The notes: a model not told the origin generated them from the sequence alone. A stretch of 44,737 bases of DNA from JAHIZC01 sp043813305 (GCA_043813305.1 JBDRLC010000010.1:1-44737), one strand, 5' to 3'; counted from the stretch's first letter, positions 7,495-16,396 are shown. Program-made: numbers and translations.

Positions 7495-9010
7495 TGCCGG
7501 TTTTAAACCTTTACTACATGAACACGTTAAGGCCTGGGATAACCTTTGGGATACGGCGGAAGTTTCAATATGGGGGGATCCGGAGATCGAAAAGAATTTC
7601 AGATTCAATATTTACCATATGTTGATCTGTGCTCCGCAATATAATGGCTCATCCAGCATAGGAGCTAAGGCTATGACGGGTGAGGGTTATCGAGGGCATG
7701 TATTTTGGGATACTGAAATATTTCTTTTTCCGTTTTATCTTTACACCTTTCCGGAAGCAGCGAGAAATATGCTCTTATATAGATATAAGCGACTGGATGC
7801 GGCACGAAACATGGCTAAGGAGAACGGCTATAAAGGCGCGATGTTCCCGTGGGAATCTGCTGATTCAGGCAGGGATGAAACACCCGACCGCGCAAGGGAC
7901 TTAGACGGAAAAGTAATTAAGATCCACACAGGCCAAATGGAGCACCATATAACCGCAGACATTGCCTATGCATTCTACCATTATTATAATGTTACTCAGG
8001 ATGAAAAATTTCTTAAGGATTACGGTTATGAGGTGCTCTTTGAGACGGCAAGATTTTGGGCTAGCCGTGTCGAATATAATAAAAGAGAGAGGAAGTTTGA
8101 GATTAAGTGTGTTATCGGCCCGGATGAATTCCATATAGATGTGAATAATAATGCCTTTACTAACATGATGGCAAAATGGAACTTAATCACCGCTCATAAA
8201 TTTTTCCAAAAATTGAAAAAAACAGATCCAATAATTTATAAAAAGTTAACTGCTGAACTCGGACTTACCGCAAAAGAAGTGGTTTCCTGGAGGGCTATTG
8301 CAGCGCATATTTGTATGAATGTCTCTAAACAGCGCATCATCGAACAGTTTGACGGTTATTTTAAGAAAAGATATATTAAAATAAACGATTGGGACGAACA
8401 TCATCTACCGATTGTTTCAGAAAAACTTACTCCGAGAGATTACGCAAAGACTCAATTTGTTAAACAGGCAGATGTAATTATGCTTTTATATCTTCTCTCA
8501 GAAGTATTTAATGCCAAGACCAAAAAGCGTAACTATGAATACTATATCAGCCGTACTCTGCATAAGTCATCTTTGAGCCTTCCGATGCATGCTTTAGTTG
8601 CGATTGACGTTGGGGATAGAAGCAGGGCATACCGGTTTTTTCATACGGCGCTGCGCACGGATATAAGTAATATTCATGATAATACCGCTGACGGCATCCA
8701 CGCAGCCTGCATTGGAGGCGTATGGCAGGTTTTAATTAACGGCATAGTTGGTCTGAAGATCAAGAAAGATATCTTGTCGCTTGATCCTAAATTACCCCGG
8801 GAATGGCGTAAATTAATCTTTTCGCTTAACTATCGACATAATCTGATTCACCTTGAAATTAATAACGAGAGAATAAAGATTAAACTTGTTCCTAAAAATA
8901 AGAAGAAGTTAAAAATAAATATTTTCGGTAAGCTGCATGACTTATCCGGTAACCGGACTTTCACTTTTCAGAGAAAAATACGCAGGCAGGAACTGCAAAG
9001 TTACTACTAA
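7418..9010 (+). pseudogene. GH65 glycoside phosphorylase, catalytic part after the frameshift
   Basis: Holds the catalytic barrel and C-terminal domain of the same enzyme. Authentic sequence begins at about 7476, and the residues before ALEGRF come from the overlap frame. Landmarks of this 530-residue frame: HVFWDTEIF (about 94-102), the catalytic general acid Glu in GPDEF (E237) followed by NNNAFTN, KQADVIMLLYLL, and HDNTADGIHAACIGGVWQ. Inverting GH65 phosphorylases split alpha-glucosides with phosphate to beta-glucose 1-phosphate. Repaired, the gene would encode 775 residues, a normal GH65 length. Trehalose is a plausible substrate given the TreT-like gene upstream, but kojibiose or maltose types cannot be excluded by eye. 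Confidence 0.88.
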
Positions 9011-9036
9011 ATAGTTCTTATTAAACAGGAGAGGTG

Positions 9037-10218
9037 ATGGGAAAGAAAAAATTAAATATATCTCATATGCACTGGGGGTTTCCCCCGATTATAGGAGGGG
9101 TTGAGACTCACCTGACGATTTTATTACCTACCTTAGTTGCAAAGGGTCATAAAGTCAATCTTCTTACCGGTTCATTTGAAGGAACAAAGGCAGAGGATAA
9201 ATATGAAGGGGTGAGAATTTACCGCGAGCCAATAATGGATTTAAACTGGCTGAGCACAAGAGGGGTAAACGGGTTAACTGAAGAGGTAATAGATGGATTT
9301 AATAAATTTATAGATAATACAAAACCTAACTGCCTGCACGTGCACAATATGCATTATTTTAGTAAGATCCACGCCGCTTTGCTGCAGGAGGTATCTAGGA
9401 AAAAAGGTATACCTTTAATTTTAACTGCGCATAACGTCTGGGATGATAACCTGTTTTTAGACCTTACTAATAAAATTAGATGGACGCATATTATTGCCGT
9501 GAGTCATTTTATAAAAAGAGAGATTATCGGGACCGGATACAAGCATAGTAATATAACCGTTATTCATCATGGTATTGATCAGAACGCTTACTCCCTAAAG
9601 ACCAAGCCAGGTTATATATTAAAAAAATACCCGATTCTCAAGGGCAGGAAAAGAATAGTGTTTCATCCTGCAAGGATGGGATTAGCCAAGGGGTGCGATG
9701 TAACTATTAAAGCATTCCGTATAGTCAAAGGGAGGTTCCCTGATGCAATTTTAGTGCTTGCCGGAACAAAGAATATTATTGACTGGAGTCATAGCCATCA
9801 GAAAGATATCGCTTATATGGTGAGTTTGGTTAAATTCCTTAATTTAAGAAATAATGTTTTAATCGATACCTATGATTTAACAGATATGCCTAAACTTTAT
9901 GCGGCTTCTTCTGTCTGCGTTTACCCATCGACTGCATCTGAACCTTTTGGCCTGACGATGCTGGAGGCCTTAGCTTCGGGTAAGCCAATGGTGGTCACTG
10001 AAGCCGGAGGGATGCCGGAGATTATCAAAGACGGTATTAATGGTTTTATCGTTCCGGTGAAGGATTTCGAATCTTTAGCTTCCAGGATCATACAGCTTTT
10101 GTCTGATGGCCAGCTCAGGGACAGGTTAGGATATACTGGAAGGCAAATAGTGGAGCAGCAATACACAAAAGAGATAGTTGCCGAGAATACTTTAAATTTA
10201 TATAGGAAATTTTGTTAG
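9037..10218 (+). CDS. GT4 family glycosyltransferase
   Basis: 393 residues from ATG 9037. A GTG three bases earlier is also in frame but sits only 2 bases from AGGAG, so ATG is preferred. It is a GT-B fold retaining glycosyltransferase: PPIIGGVETHLTILLPTLVAKGHKV near the N terminus, LTAHNVWDDN, FHPARMGLAKGCDVTIKAF opening the donor domain, and SEPFGLTMLEALASGKPMVVTEAGGMPEII carrying the EX7E donor motif. The acceptor is unknown. Typical roles are cell-surface glycan or glycolipid synthesis, or glycogen/disaccharide-type synthesis. It is the third carbohydrate gene of the operon after mscS and GH65. Confidence 0.85.
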   Translation: MGKKKLNISHMHWGFPPIIGGVETHLTILLPTLVAKGHKVNLLTGSFEGTKAEDKYEGVRIYREPIMDLNWLSTRGVNGLTEEVIDGFNKFIDNTKPNCLHVHNMHYFSKIHAALLQEVSRKKGIPLILTAHNVWDDNLFLDLTNKIRWTHIIAVSHFIKREIIGTGYKHSNITVIHHGIDQNAYSLKTKPGYILKKYPILKGRKRIVFHPARMGLAKGCDVTIKAFRIVKGRFPDAILVLAGTKNIIDWSHSHQKDIAYMVSLVKFLNLRNNVLIDTYDLTDMPKLYAASSVCVYPSTASEPFGLTMLEALASGKPMVVTEAGGMPEIIKDGINGFIVPVKDFESLASRIIQLLSDGQLRDRLGYTGRQIVEQQYTKEIVAENTLNLYRKFC

Positions 10219-10243
10219 TTAAAGTTAAGAAAGGGGGCGTGGG

Positions 10244-10594
10244 ATGAGAATGAAGGCCGTATTAATACTAACGCTTTGTCTATTCTCGAGTTTTGTATTA
10301 TTTGCTTGTGCACCTGTGGAGAAGGCAGCAACCAGCCTTGAGGCAATAGAAAAGTCAAAGACAATGGAGAAGGTTCAGGAAAAAACAAGATACTTAATCT
10401 CTCAGACGAAAGCCTTTTATAATGCAAAGGAATTTCAAAGAGCAATAGACGTAGCACAGTATGTTCTGATCGCTGTTGATAAAGAATCAAGCGAAGCTCA
10501 AAAAATAATAGAGAAAGCCAAAGCTCAGCTTAAGGCAGCGGCAGAGAATGTTGCCGGTAACGTCAAGCAGAAGCTAGGCGCTTTCGGAAAATAA
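10244..10594 (+). CDS. Small lipoprotein, helical
   Basis: 116 residues with a lipoprotein signal peptide: hydrophobic core and lipobox LFAC, with acylated Cys at residue 22. The mature part is all helical and lysine/alanine-rich, with one TPR-like helical hairpin (QTKAFYNAKEFQRAIDVAQYVL). Probably anchored to the periplasmic face of a membrane. No enzymatic motif. It is the last gene before the terminator at 10666, 25 bases after the GT4 gene, with an AGGGGG-type ribosome site. Function unknown. Confidence 0.7.
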   Translation: MRMKAVLILTLCLFSSFVLFACAPVEKAATSLEAIEKSKTMEKVQEKTRYLISQTKAFYNAKEFQRAIDVAQYVLIAVDKESSEAQKIIEKAKAQLKAAAENVAGNVKQKLGAFGK

Positions 10595-10665
10595 AAGATT
10601 CCGGTTTAATTCTCTACTTTTTGCTTGGAAAAAAGAAATAGTCTATCAAGATATTGATAATTTAA

Positions 10666-10697
10666 GCCCGTAACTAAAAATTACGGGCCTATTTTTT
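10666..10697 (+). terminator. Rho-independent terminator
   Basis: A perfect 8-bp stem (GCCCGTAA 10666-10673 with TTACGGGC 10681-10688), a 7-base loop, then CTATTTTTT. It sits about 70 bases after the small lipoprotein gene and closes the mscS-GH65-GT4 transcription unit. A TATAAT at 10744-10749 may start the next unit, but no good -35 box pairs with it. Confidence 0.85.
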
Positions 10698-10793
10698 GTT
10701 ATGATCTTGAATAAAATCATCTTTTTATTCTAAATTATAGTGATATAATATAATTCTAATTCAGTTTCGTGGCGAGCATCACCGAGAATAGAT

Positions 10794-11369
10794 ATGAAGA
10801 AAAAGATAATTGTTCTATCAGCAAGCCCCGTAAGAAATGGCAACACTGCTTTGCTTGTACGTTGGTTTACTCAGGGGGTAAGGAGCAAAGGGGCAAGGAT
10901 CAAAATCGTAGATCTTGCACGTCTTAAGTATAAGGTTAACGGATGCACATCATGCCTGGGTTGTCAGAGGTCTGATAAGTTTCGCTGTGTTATCGATGAT
11001 CAAGCAACCCCGATTATTGCCAGCCTTGCAGATAAGGATATCGTAGTATTCGCCACACCCGTATATTTCTTTGGTCCGAGCGCGCAACTTAAATTATTCC
11101 TTGACCGGATGTATTCATTGGTCAAATTAAATCATAAAGCAGGAATTCAGAATGTTTTGAAGAATAAAAAATTAGTTTTAATTGCTTCTGCGGCAGGTTC
11201 TCTAGAGTCGGGTTTAGGGCTTCTAGAGAAAACATTCAGCACAATTGCCGCGGTGACGCGGATGAAATTTTCTTCTTTGCTTGTGCCTAAGGCAGGCGGC
11301 TCCGGAGATATCAAGAATAATAAAGATATCCGTAAAAGGACGGTTAGATTCGGCCAGGAAGTTCTATAA
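10794..11369 (+). CDS. NADPH-dependent FMN reductase / iron-sulfur flavoprotein-like
   Basis: 191 residues with the flavodoxin-like fold: the FMN phosphate loop SASPVRNGNTALL (about 9-21), then GCTSCLGCQ (about 50-58), a cysteine cluster typical of the iron-sulfur flavoprotein group, and FATPVYFFGPSAQLKLFLDR, the family signature around the flavin ring. Expected role: cytoplasmic electron transfer or quinone/azo reduction. The C-terminal Cys set of a full Fe-S flavoprotein is incomplete, so it may bind FMN only. There is no strong ribosome site. It may begin the transcript continuing into the YbjQ/M48 genes. Confidence 0.8.
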   Translation: MKKKIIVLSASPVRNGNTALLVRWFTQGVRSKGARIKIVDLARLKYKVNGCTSCLGCQRSDKFRCVIDDQATPIIASLADKDIVVFATPVYFFGPSAQLKLFLDRMYSLVKLNHKAGIQNVLKNKKLVLIASAAGSLESGLGLLEKTFSTIAAVTRMKFSSLLVPKAGGSGDIKNNKDIRKRTVRFGQEVL

Positions 11370-11380
11370 GAGGAGGAGTG

Positions 11381-11695
11381 ATGATAACTACTAATATCGA
11401 TTTGGTACCAGGAAAAAAGATCATCGAGCATTTTGGCATTGTCCAGGGCAGTACTGTCAGGGCAAGGCATGCAGGAGCAGATTTTGCCGCCGGTTTAAAA
11501 AACATAGTCGGCGGAGAATTAAGGGGGTACACTTCATTATTAGAGGGCGCCAGACGCGAGGCCTTAGAGCGTATGGTCAAACAGGCAGAGCAATTAGGCG
11601 CTAATGCGGTAATCAATATCCGTTTTGCTACCTCCGCTATAACTCAAGGAGCGGCGGAATTAATGGCTTATGGTACTGCCGTACGGGTAGAATAG
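11381..11695 (+). CDS. YbjQ family (UPF0145) protein
   Basis: 104 residues from ATG 11381. An in-frame GTG at 11378 leaves only one base after AGGAGG, so the ATG is chosen. Sequence such as GIVQGSTVRARHAGADF, IVGGELRGYTSLLEGARREALERM and ANAVINIRFATS...MAYGTAV is diagnostic of the YbjQ family, a small pentamer-forming heavy-metal-binding-like fold of uncertain function. It is followed after 13 bases by a membrane-anchored paralogue and then an M48 protease. Confidence 0.88.
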   Translation: MITTNIDLVPGKKIIEHFGIVQGSTVRARHAGADFAAGLKNIVGGELRGYTSLLEGARREALERMVKQAEQLGANAVINIRFATSAITQGAAELMAYGTAVRVE

Positions 11696-11708
11696 AAGGG
11701 GTTACCTT

Positions 11709-12176
11709 ATGGAACTTTTAATTAATCTAATTGGCCTTTTTCTTATTGTGGTTATTGCCTATATCATCGGTACGATGGTTGAAATCTCGCACTATAAAGA
11801 GATAGAAGCTAGAGAAAAGGCATATATGGATCTTGCCGTAGTTTCTTCCAAAGATATTGAAAATGAAGATCAGATTGAAAGTGCTCAATTAGTAAGCGCA
11901 AGCGTGGTTATCTCTCTTGACTATTTTAAACGTATTCTCGCAGGATTAAGGAATATTGTGGGTGGCAGGATTAAATCTTATGAAACGCTCCTTGATAGAG
12001 GCAGAAGAGAGGCTATCCTTAGGATGAAGGAGCAAGCAAGGCAGATAGGTTTTGATATGGTTATTAATATGCGTTTTCAGACTTCAGGAATCGGACAGGT
12101 AACAGGAACAAAAAACAATTCTCTTGGTTGCTTTGAGGTCCTTGCCTATGGAACTGCCGTGAAGTTGAAGAAGTAG
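11709..12176 (+). CDS. Membrane-anchored YbjQ-like protein
   Basis: 155 residues. One N-terminal transmembrane helix (about 4-22) and a charged linker are followed by a YbjQ-type domain (LAGLRNIVGGRIKSYETLLDRGRREAILRM...MVINMRFQTS...EVLAYGTAV) that clearly duplicates the preceding gene. The N-terminal helix probably fixes it to the cytoplasmic membrane. Its stop is immediately followed by the ATG of the M48 protease (12177), so the two are translationally coupled. A soluble and an anchored YbjQ together with a membrane protease suggests one complex. Function unknown. Confidence 0.82.
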   Translation: MELLINLIGLFLIVVIAYIIGTMVEISHYKEIEAREKAYMDLAVVSSKDIENEDQIESAQLVSASVVISLDYFKRILAGLRNIVGGRIKSYETLLDRGRREAILRMKEQARQIGFDMVINMRFQTSGIGQVTGTKNNSLGCFEVLAYGTAVKLKK

Positions 12177-13007
12177 ATGAAATTCATTCCCCGGCAGATC
12201 AAAGAGAACGTTAATATTTCTCAGACCTTTCCTCTAAAGGAATTTTTTGTACTTTTAGGCGGAATATCAGGGATATTATTTGCGCTCTATTTAATCCTGG
12301 GATTTGCTCTGGATATTATAATTGATAGGATGCCTTTGGGCTTCGAACAGAGGTTAGGCGGGTTTTTTAGCAAGAAATTCAGCTTCTTAGAAACTTCTTC
12401 AGAAGTCGAGCTGGCGGCCCAGAAACTCGTTGATGATCTAGCAAGTTATCTAGCAAAGGCCAGTTATCAGTTTAGGGTGCACATAATCGAAGAAGAAAAG
12501 ATTAATGCCGTGGCTTTACCCGGAGGGCATATTCTGGTATATAGCGGCTTACTTGAAGAGATCGAAACAGAAAATGAATTAGCTATGGTTTTAGCGCATG
12601 AGCTCGGCCATTTTGCTAATCGCGATCATCTACGAGGAATGGGCCGTGGATTGGTAGCAGCTGCATTTTCCAGTTTTATCTTTGGATTTGATAGTGCGGT
12701 GAATAATTTTATGATGAAGATGCTGCTTACTACTGACAGGAGATTCTCCCGTCAACAGGAGGCAGCTGCGGATAGCTTTGCTGTGGATCTTTTGTATAAA
12801 AAATACGGCCATGTAGCCGGGGCAATTGAATTTTTCGGGCATCTTGATGAATACGCAAAGAGCATACCCGGATTTCTAAAGTACTTTTTAACCCATCCGC
12901 TACATACTAAAAGGATAGAATTGCTAAGAAAGAGAATTGCATCAATGGGATACGAGACCAAAGAGTCAATTCCTTTGGATCCCGTTTATAAAAAAGGAGA
13001 GGAATAA
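12177..13007 (+). CDS. M48 family zinc metalloprotease
   Basis: 276 residues. One transmembrane helix near 23-46 is followed by the gluzincin catalytic domain. HELGH (141-145) supplies two zinc ligands and the catalytic Glu, and E195 in RQQEAAADSFA is the third ligand. FLTHPLHTKRIELLR near the end is the usual M48 substrate-cleft motif. It resembles HtpX/BepA/LoiP-like M48 enzymes but has a single anchor and no TPR region. It acts at the membrane on misfolded or regulatory proteins. It starts directly at the YbjQ stop and shares its last base with the next gene's start. Confidence 0.88.
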   Translation: MKFIPRQIKENVNISQTFPLKEFFVLLGGISGILFALYLILGFALDIIIDRMPLGFEQRLGGFFSKKFSFLETSSEVELAAQKLVDDLASYLAKASYQFRVHIIEEEKINAVALPGGHILVYSGLLEEIETENELAMVLAHELGHFANRDHLRGMGRGLVAAAFSSFIFGFDSAVNNFMMKMLLTTDRRFSRQQEAAADSFAVDLLYKKYGHVAGAIEFFGHLDEYAKSIPGFLKYFLTHPLHTKRIELLRKRIASMGYETKESIPLDPVYKKGEE

Positions 13008-13237
13008 TGCAGATCGCGATTGGATTGACATTTCCCGGGACCCTGAAAGATGAGTCTGTTATTTGTGACCTTTGCAAGAAATTTAATATCAGTGTTATAA
13101 TAATCGAAGCTTCTTTTTCCAATACTACAGGTTGGGCGATCCTGAAAGTAGAGGGGGAAGAGGATGAAGTCAAAAAATCCCTCAATTTTTTAGAGGCTAA
13201 AAATATAAGGTTACAGAAGATTGAAACTAAAAGGTAA
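13007..13237 (+). CDS. Stand-alone NIL-domain protein
   Basis: 76 residues made almost only of a NIL domain, the ferredoxin-like regulatory module usually found at the C terminus of MetN methionine-transport ATPases or next to 4Fe-4S ferredoxins. Visible features are the opening LTFPGTLKDESVICDLCKKFNISVIIIEASF and GWAILKVEGEEDEVKKSLNFLEAKNI. No transporter or ferredoxin partner lies beside it. It is embedded between an M48 protease and a lipoprotein gene, overlapping both. A small-molecule sensor role is inferred. Assignment is by motif resemblance only. Confidence 0.7.
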   Translation: MQIAIGLTFPGTLKDESVICDLCKKFNISVIIIEASFSNTTGWAILKVEGEEDEVKKSLNFLEAKNIRLQKIETKR

Positions 13238-13622
13238 AAGACGAAAAATAAGTCCTCTAATCTGCGCCTTGATTTTTCTGTTAGGAGGCTGTGCGGTTTC
13301 ACCTCTTGATCAGCGTATATCGCTATTAAAAAGATTAGCGGCAAACCAGAAGGAGATCGAGCAGGATCTTAAAAGACAGGAAAAATTGTTTTATAAATTA
13401 ATAGAAGATATAAAAGGCCAAAGACTTAGAAAGGGCGATAGTAAAGAGGAGATATTATTGAAGTACGGGGAACCTATATTCTGTAAAGTATCGCAAGAGG
13501 AAGGTAGGGAAAAGTGTCTTTATCGGCATCCCACAGAGTATTTTTTAACTACAAAGGCTTATCTTTATTTCGATCAGGGGGAGAATTTATGCTCCTGGGA
13601 ACTGAAAGAGGAGGAAGAATAA
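13221..13622 (+). CDS. BamE/SmpA-like lipoprotein
   Basis: 133 residues from a TTG start that overlaps the NIL gene by 17 bases. No ATG or GTG lies upstream of the signal peptide in frame. Basic N terminus, hydrophobic stretch and lipobox LLGGC (acylated Cys about residue 24). After a coiled-coil-like segment (about 30-60), the pattern LRKGDSKEEILLKYGEPIFC matches the SmpA/BamE-type 'lxxGmsxeeVxxllGxP' repeat found in outer-membrane assembly lipoproteins. Likely periplasmic, attached to the outer or inner membrane. It is not necessarily a true BamE. Confidence 0.65.
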   Translation: MKLKGKRRKISPLICALIFLLGGCAVSPLDQRISLLKRLAANQKEIEQDLKRQEKLFYKLIEDIKGQRLRKGDSKEEILLKYGEPIFCKVSQEEGREKCLYRHPTEYFLTTKAYLYFDQGENLCSWELKEEEE

Positions 13623-13623
13623 A

Positions 13624-14676
13624 ATGATAGAGATGCTTAGAGAAATCATATTTTGGGGGAATAATTTGTTGGATTATTCAATATCCGCAGGGATTATTTT
13701 CATAGGCATACTGGTGATTAAAGTGGTTGAGAGTGTGGCGCTTAAGAGACTTAAAGGATTGGCAGAAAAGACTACGACCACGATTGATGATTTTTTAGTC
13801 GGGATAATCAGGAAAATCGCACTTCCCCTGGCATATTTCGGAGTAGTTTATATAAGTATCAATAGTTTAACTCTGGATTCTTTCATTAAAAAGGGTTTTG
13901 ATATTTTGGCTATTTTTGTTTTGGTCTTAGCAACAGCTCGTTTTACCACTGCAATTTTTAAATACGCGCTCGAACTTTATTGGTTTAAGAGAGGCCGGAA
14001 TGATGCATTGAAACGAAGCCTGGACGGTATATTAGTAGTGGCAAAAGTTGTGATTTGGGGTTTAGCGTTGGTTTTATTCTTAGATAATCTAGGATTCAAG
14101 ATCTCAGCGGTGATCGCCGGATTAGGTATCGGCGGCGTAGCAGTAGCTTTAGCAGCCCAGGCAGTATTGGGTGATCTGTTCAGTTATTTTGCGATTTTAT
14201 TTGACCGTCCTTTTGAAATCGGTGATTTTATTATCATCGGTGATTATTTAGGTGCAGTCGAGCACGTGGGCATAAAGACAACCCGGATACGTAGCCTTGG
14301 CGGAGAGCAACTAGTTTTTTCCAATACCGACCTTACTAATTCCCGTGTGCGTAATTATAAAAGAATGGAGAAAAGAAGGGTGGTTTTTAAGATTGGCGTT
14401 ACCTATCAAACTGAACTTGAGCAATTGAAGGCCATACCACAGATAATTAAGAAAGTGATTAATAACATAAAGGATACTACTTTTGACCGGGCACATTTTT
14501 TCTCCTACGGAGATTTTGCCTTGATCTTCGAAATAGTTTACTATGTTGTGGGTGCTGATTATAATAAATATATGGATATACAGCAGGAAATCAATTTCGG
14601 AATCAAAAAAGAATTCGAAGTTAAAGAGATAGAGTTTGCTTATCCGACCCAGACTTTGTATGTGAACAAAAGTTAA
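13624..14676 (+). CDS. MscS family mechanosensitive channel
   Basis: 350 residues, full-size MscS. Four or so N-terminal hydrophobic segments, with the glycine/alanine-rich pore helix VIAGLGIGGVAVALAAQAVLGDLFS (about 163-187), then the beta domain FDRPFEIGDFIII...GAVEHVGIKTTRIRS...FSNTDLTNSRVRNY, and a complete alpha/beta C-terminal domain. It should act as an emergency osmotic release valve in the inner membrane. This is the second MscS in 8 kb, and the first (6029) is a short form. It follows the BamE-like gene by one base, so it belongs to the same operon. Confidence 0.92.
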   Translation: MIEMLREIIFWGNNLLDYSISAGIIFIGILVIKVVESVALKRLKGLAEKTTTTIDDFLVGIIRKIALPLAYFGVVYISINSLTLDSFIKKGFDILAIFVLVLATARFTTAIFKYALELYWFKRGRNDALKRSLDGILVVAKVVIWGLALVLFLDNLGFKISAVIAGLGIGGVAVALAAQAVLGDLFSYFAILFDRPFEIGDFIIIGDYLGAVEHVGIKTTRIRSLGGEQLVFSNTDLTNSRVRNYKRMEKRRVVFKIGVTYQTELEQLKAIPQIIKKVINNIKDTTFDRAHFFSYGDFALIFEIVYYVVGADYNKYMDIQQEINFGIKKEFEVKEIEFAYPTQTLYVNKS

Positions 14677-14742
14677 TGTAGTTGTTTTTGAGGAATCATT
14701 TGATTCGCTTCTCTGTGCGGTTGAGAAGAAGGAGGAGGTTTT

Positions 14743-15411
14743 ATGCAGAAAATAGAAATCGTCCCATCGCTGCTTTCGGCTGATTTTGCAAATTTAGCTG
14801 AAGATATTAAAAAAGTAGAAAGCATGGGCTGTAATCGTCTGCACCTTGATGTGATGGATGGTCATTTCGTGCCTAATATTACTATCGGCCCTGTCGTAAT
14901 CAGGTCAATAAGAAAAATAACCAAGTCACATTTACAGACTCATCTAATGATTGATCAACCCCAAAAATTTATTAAAGATTTTAGAGAGGCGGGCTCTGAT
15001 ACGATTATCATTCATCAGGAAGCGTGTCTTGGAATCGGCGAGACGATCAAGGAGATAAAAAAGCTAGGCGCAAAGGCGGGCGTATCGATTAAGCCGAATA
15101 CTCCCGTAGAGACGCTTAAAGATATAATAAAAGATGTAGATGTAATTTTAATCATGAGCGTAGAACCTGGTTTTGGCGGGCAGGGTTATATTCAAGGATC
15201 AGAGAAAAAAATCAGCCAGACAAAGTCGCTTCTGGAAGAGAAGGGAATAGATATCCCTATTGGAGTTGACGGCGGGATTAATCTTCAAAGAGCTCCTTTA
15301 GTAGCCAAGGCAGGTGCAACACATTTGATCGCCGGTAATGCGGTATTTAAAGGAGATGCGAAAGAGAATATAAGTGCTTTCTATAAGGCGCTTGGTTGCC
15401 TAAGATGCTAA
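14743..15411 (+). CDS. rpe: Ribulose-phosphate 3-epimerase
   Basis: 222 residues, a (beta/alpha)8 enzyme interconverting ribulose 5-phosphate and xylulose 5-phosphate in the pentose phosphate pathway. Signatures: PSLLSADFANL at the N terminus, HLDVMDGHFVPNITIGP with metal-binding His and catalytic Asp, HLMI, MSVEPGFGGQGYI (phosphate loop), GVDGGIN and AGNAVF. A strong GGAGGAGG site lies before the ATG. It overlaps the next gene, an inositol-phosphatase-type enzyme, by 7 bases. Confidence 0.96.
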   Translation: MQKIEIVPSLLSADFANLAEDIKKVESMGCNRLHLDVMDGHFVPNITIGPVVIRSIRKITKSHLQTHLMIDQPQKFIKDFREAGSDTIIIHQEACLGIGETIKEIKKLGAKAGVSIKPNTPVETLKDIIKDVDVILIMSVEPGFGGQGYIQGSEKKISQTKSLLEEKGIDIPIGVDGGINLQRAPLVAKAGATHLIAGNAVFKGDAKENISAFYKALGCLRC

Positions 15412-16190
15412 AGACGGATTATTTGGATGTTGCAATCAGGTCCGTAAAAGAAGCAGGTAAAATCCACAAAAAGTATTTTCAAAGAGATTTAAAAATCCGG
15501 ACCAAGTCATCATCATTTGATTTATTAACCGTTGCCGATACGGAATCTGAGAAGGCAATTGTTAAAGTTATAAATAAGTATTTTCCCTGCCATAATATTC
15601 TGGGCGAGGAATATAAATACGCTAAAACAAAATCTGATTATACCTGGATTATTGATCCACTAGACGGGACAAACAACTTTGTTTCCGGTTTACCGATCTT
15701 CTGCGCCTCCGTTGCTTTGAAACATAATGATCAGATAATCGTCGGGGCGATCTATGATGAAACGCGGGACGAATTATTTTATGCCCAGAAGAACAAAGGT
15801 GCATTTCTTAACGGGAAGAGAATCAGGGTCAATTTAGCAAGGAATTTGAAAGAATCCCTTTTAATTACCGGTTTTTACTATAGCAGGGGTTGGAATATGC
15901 TGCATACCCTTCAGATAATAAAAAGGTTTTTCTTTTCGCATATTAGGGGGTTACGTAGGCTAGGGGCAGCTGCTTTAGACCTTTGCTATGTTGCCTGCGG
16001 GCGGGTTTCCGGTTTTTGGGAGTTTGAATTAAGTCCCTGGGATTATGCCGCAGGGAAGTTGTTGGTTGAGGAAGCCGGTGGCAGAATTACAGATAAAAGT
16101 GGGAATAAATTACCTCTTACCAAAAAAACCTTCGTCGTCGCCTCCAACAGCAAGATCCACAGTCGCATGCTCACCATAATCAATAAATAA
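15405..16190 (+). CDS. Inositol monophosphatase family protein
   Basis: 261 residues from ATG 15405. A TTG at 15396 is in frame but less likely. All metal-site motifs of the IMPase/FBPase superfamily are present: SFDLLTVADTESE, GEEY (catalytic Glu), DPLDGTNNFVSG and WDYAAGKLLVEEAGG. It hydrolyses a sugar or inositol monophosphate in the cytoplasm. Possible substrates are myo-inositol 1-phosphate, fructose 1,6-bisphosphate or histidinol phosphate, and sequence alone does not decide. It is coupled to rpe by overlap, consistent with a sugar-phosphate role. Last gene before the repeat-rich region. Confidence 0.9.
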   Translation: MLKTDYLDVAIRSVKEAGKIHKKYFQRDLKIRTKSSSFDLLTVADTESEKAIVKVINKYFPCHNILGEEYKYAKTKSDYTWIIDPLDGTNNFVSGLPIFCASVALKHNDQIIVGAIYDETRDELFYAQKNKGAFLNGKRIRVNLARNLKESLLITGFYYSRGWNMLHTLQIIKRFFFSHIRGLRRLGAAALDLCYVACGRVSGFWEFELSPWDYAAGKLLVEEAGGRITDKSGNKLPLTKKTFVVASNSKIHSRMLTIINK

Positions 16191-16396
16191 TTCTCCTAAG
16201 GGTCTTTCACGGTTTCGCTTTCGCGCACTGTCTTTTTTCGCCGTGTGTCCCTCCGTTTCGCTACGGGATCCTTCTTAAAGGAATCCTGAGCCTATCGAAG
16301 GACTGCGGTTTACCCCGTAGCTGCAAGCAGCTACGGGGTTTACGGCTCTCTCCCGGAGATGTTTACAGTATAGGCATCTTCCATTCGCCGTAACTC

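Noticed and set aside
10721..10749. Promoter before the flavoprotein gene
   Set aside because: TATAAT is good but no acceptable -35 lies at 15-19 bases; left as a remark only.
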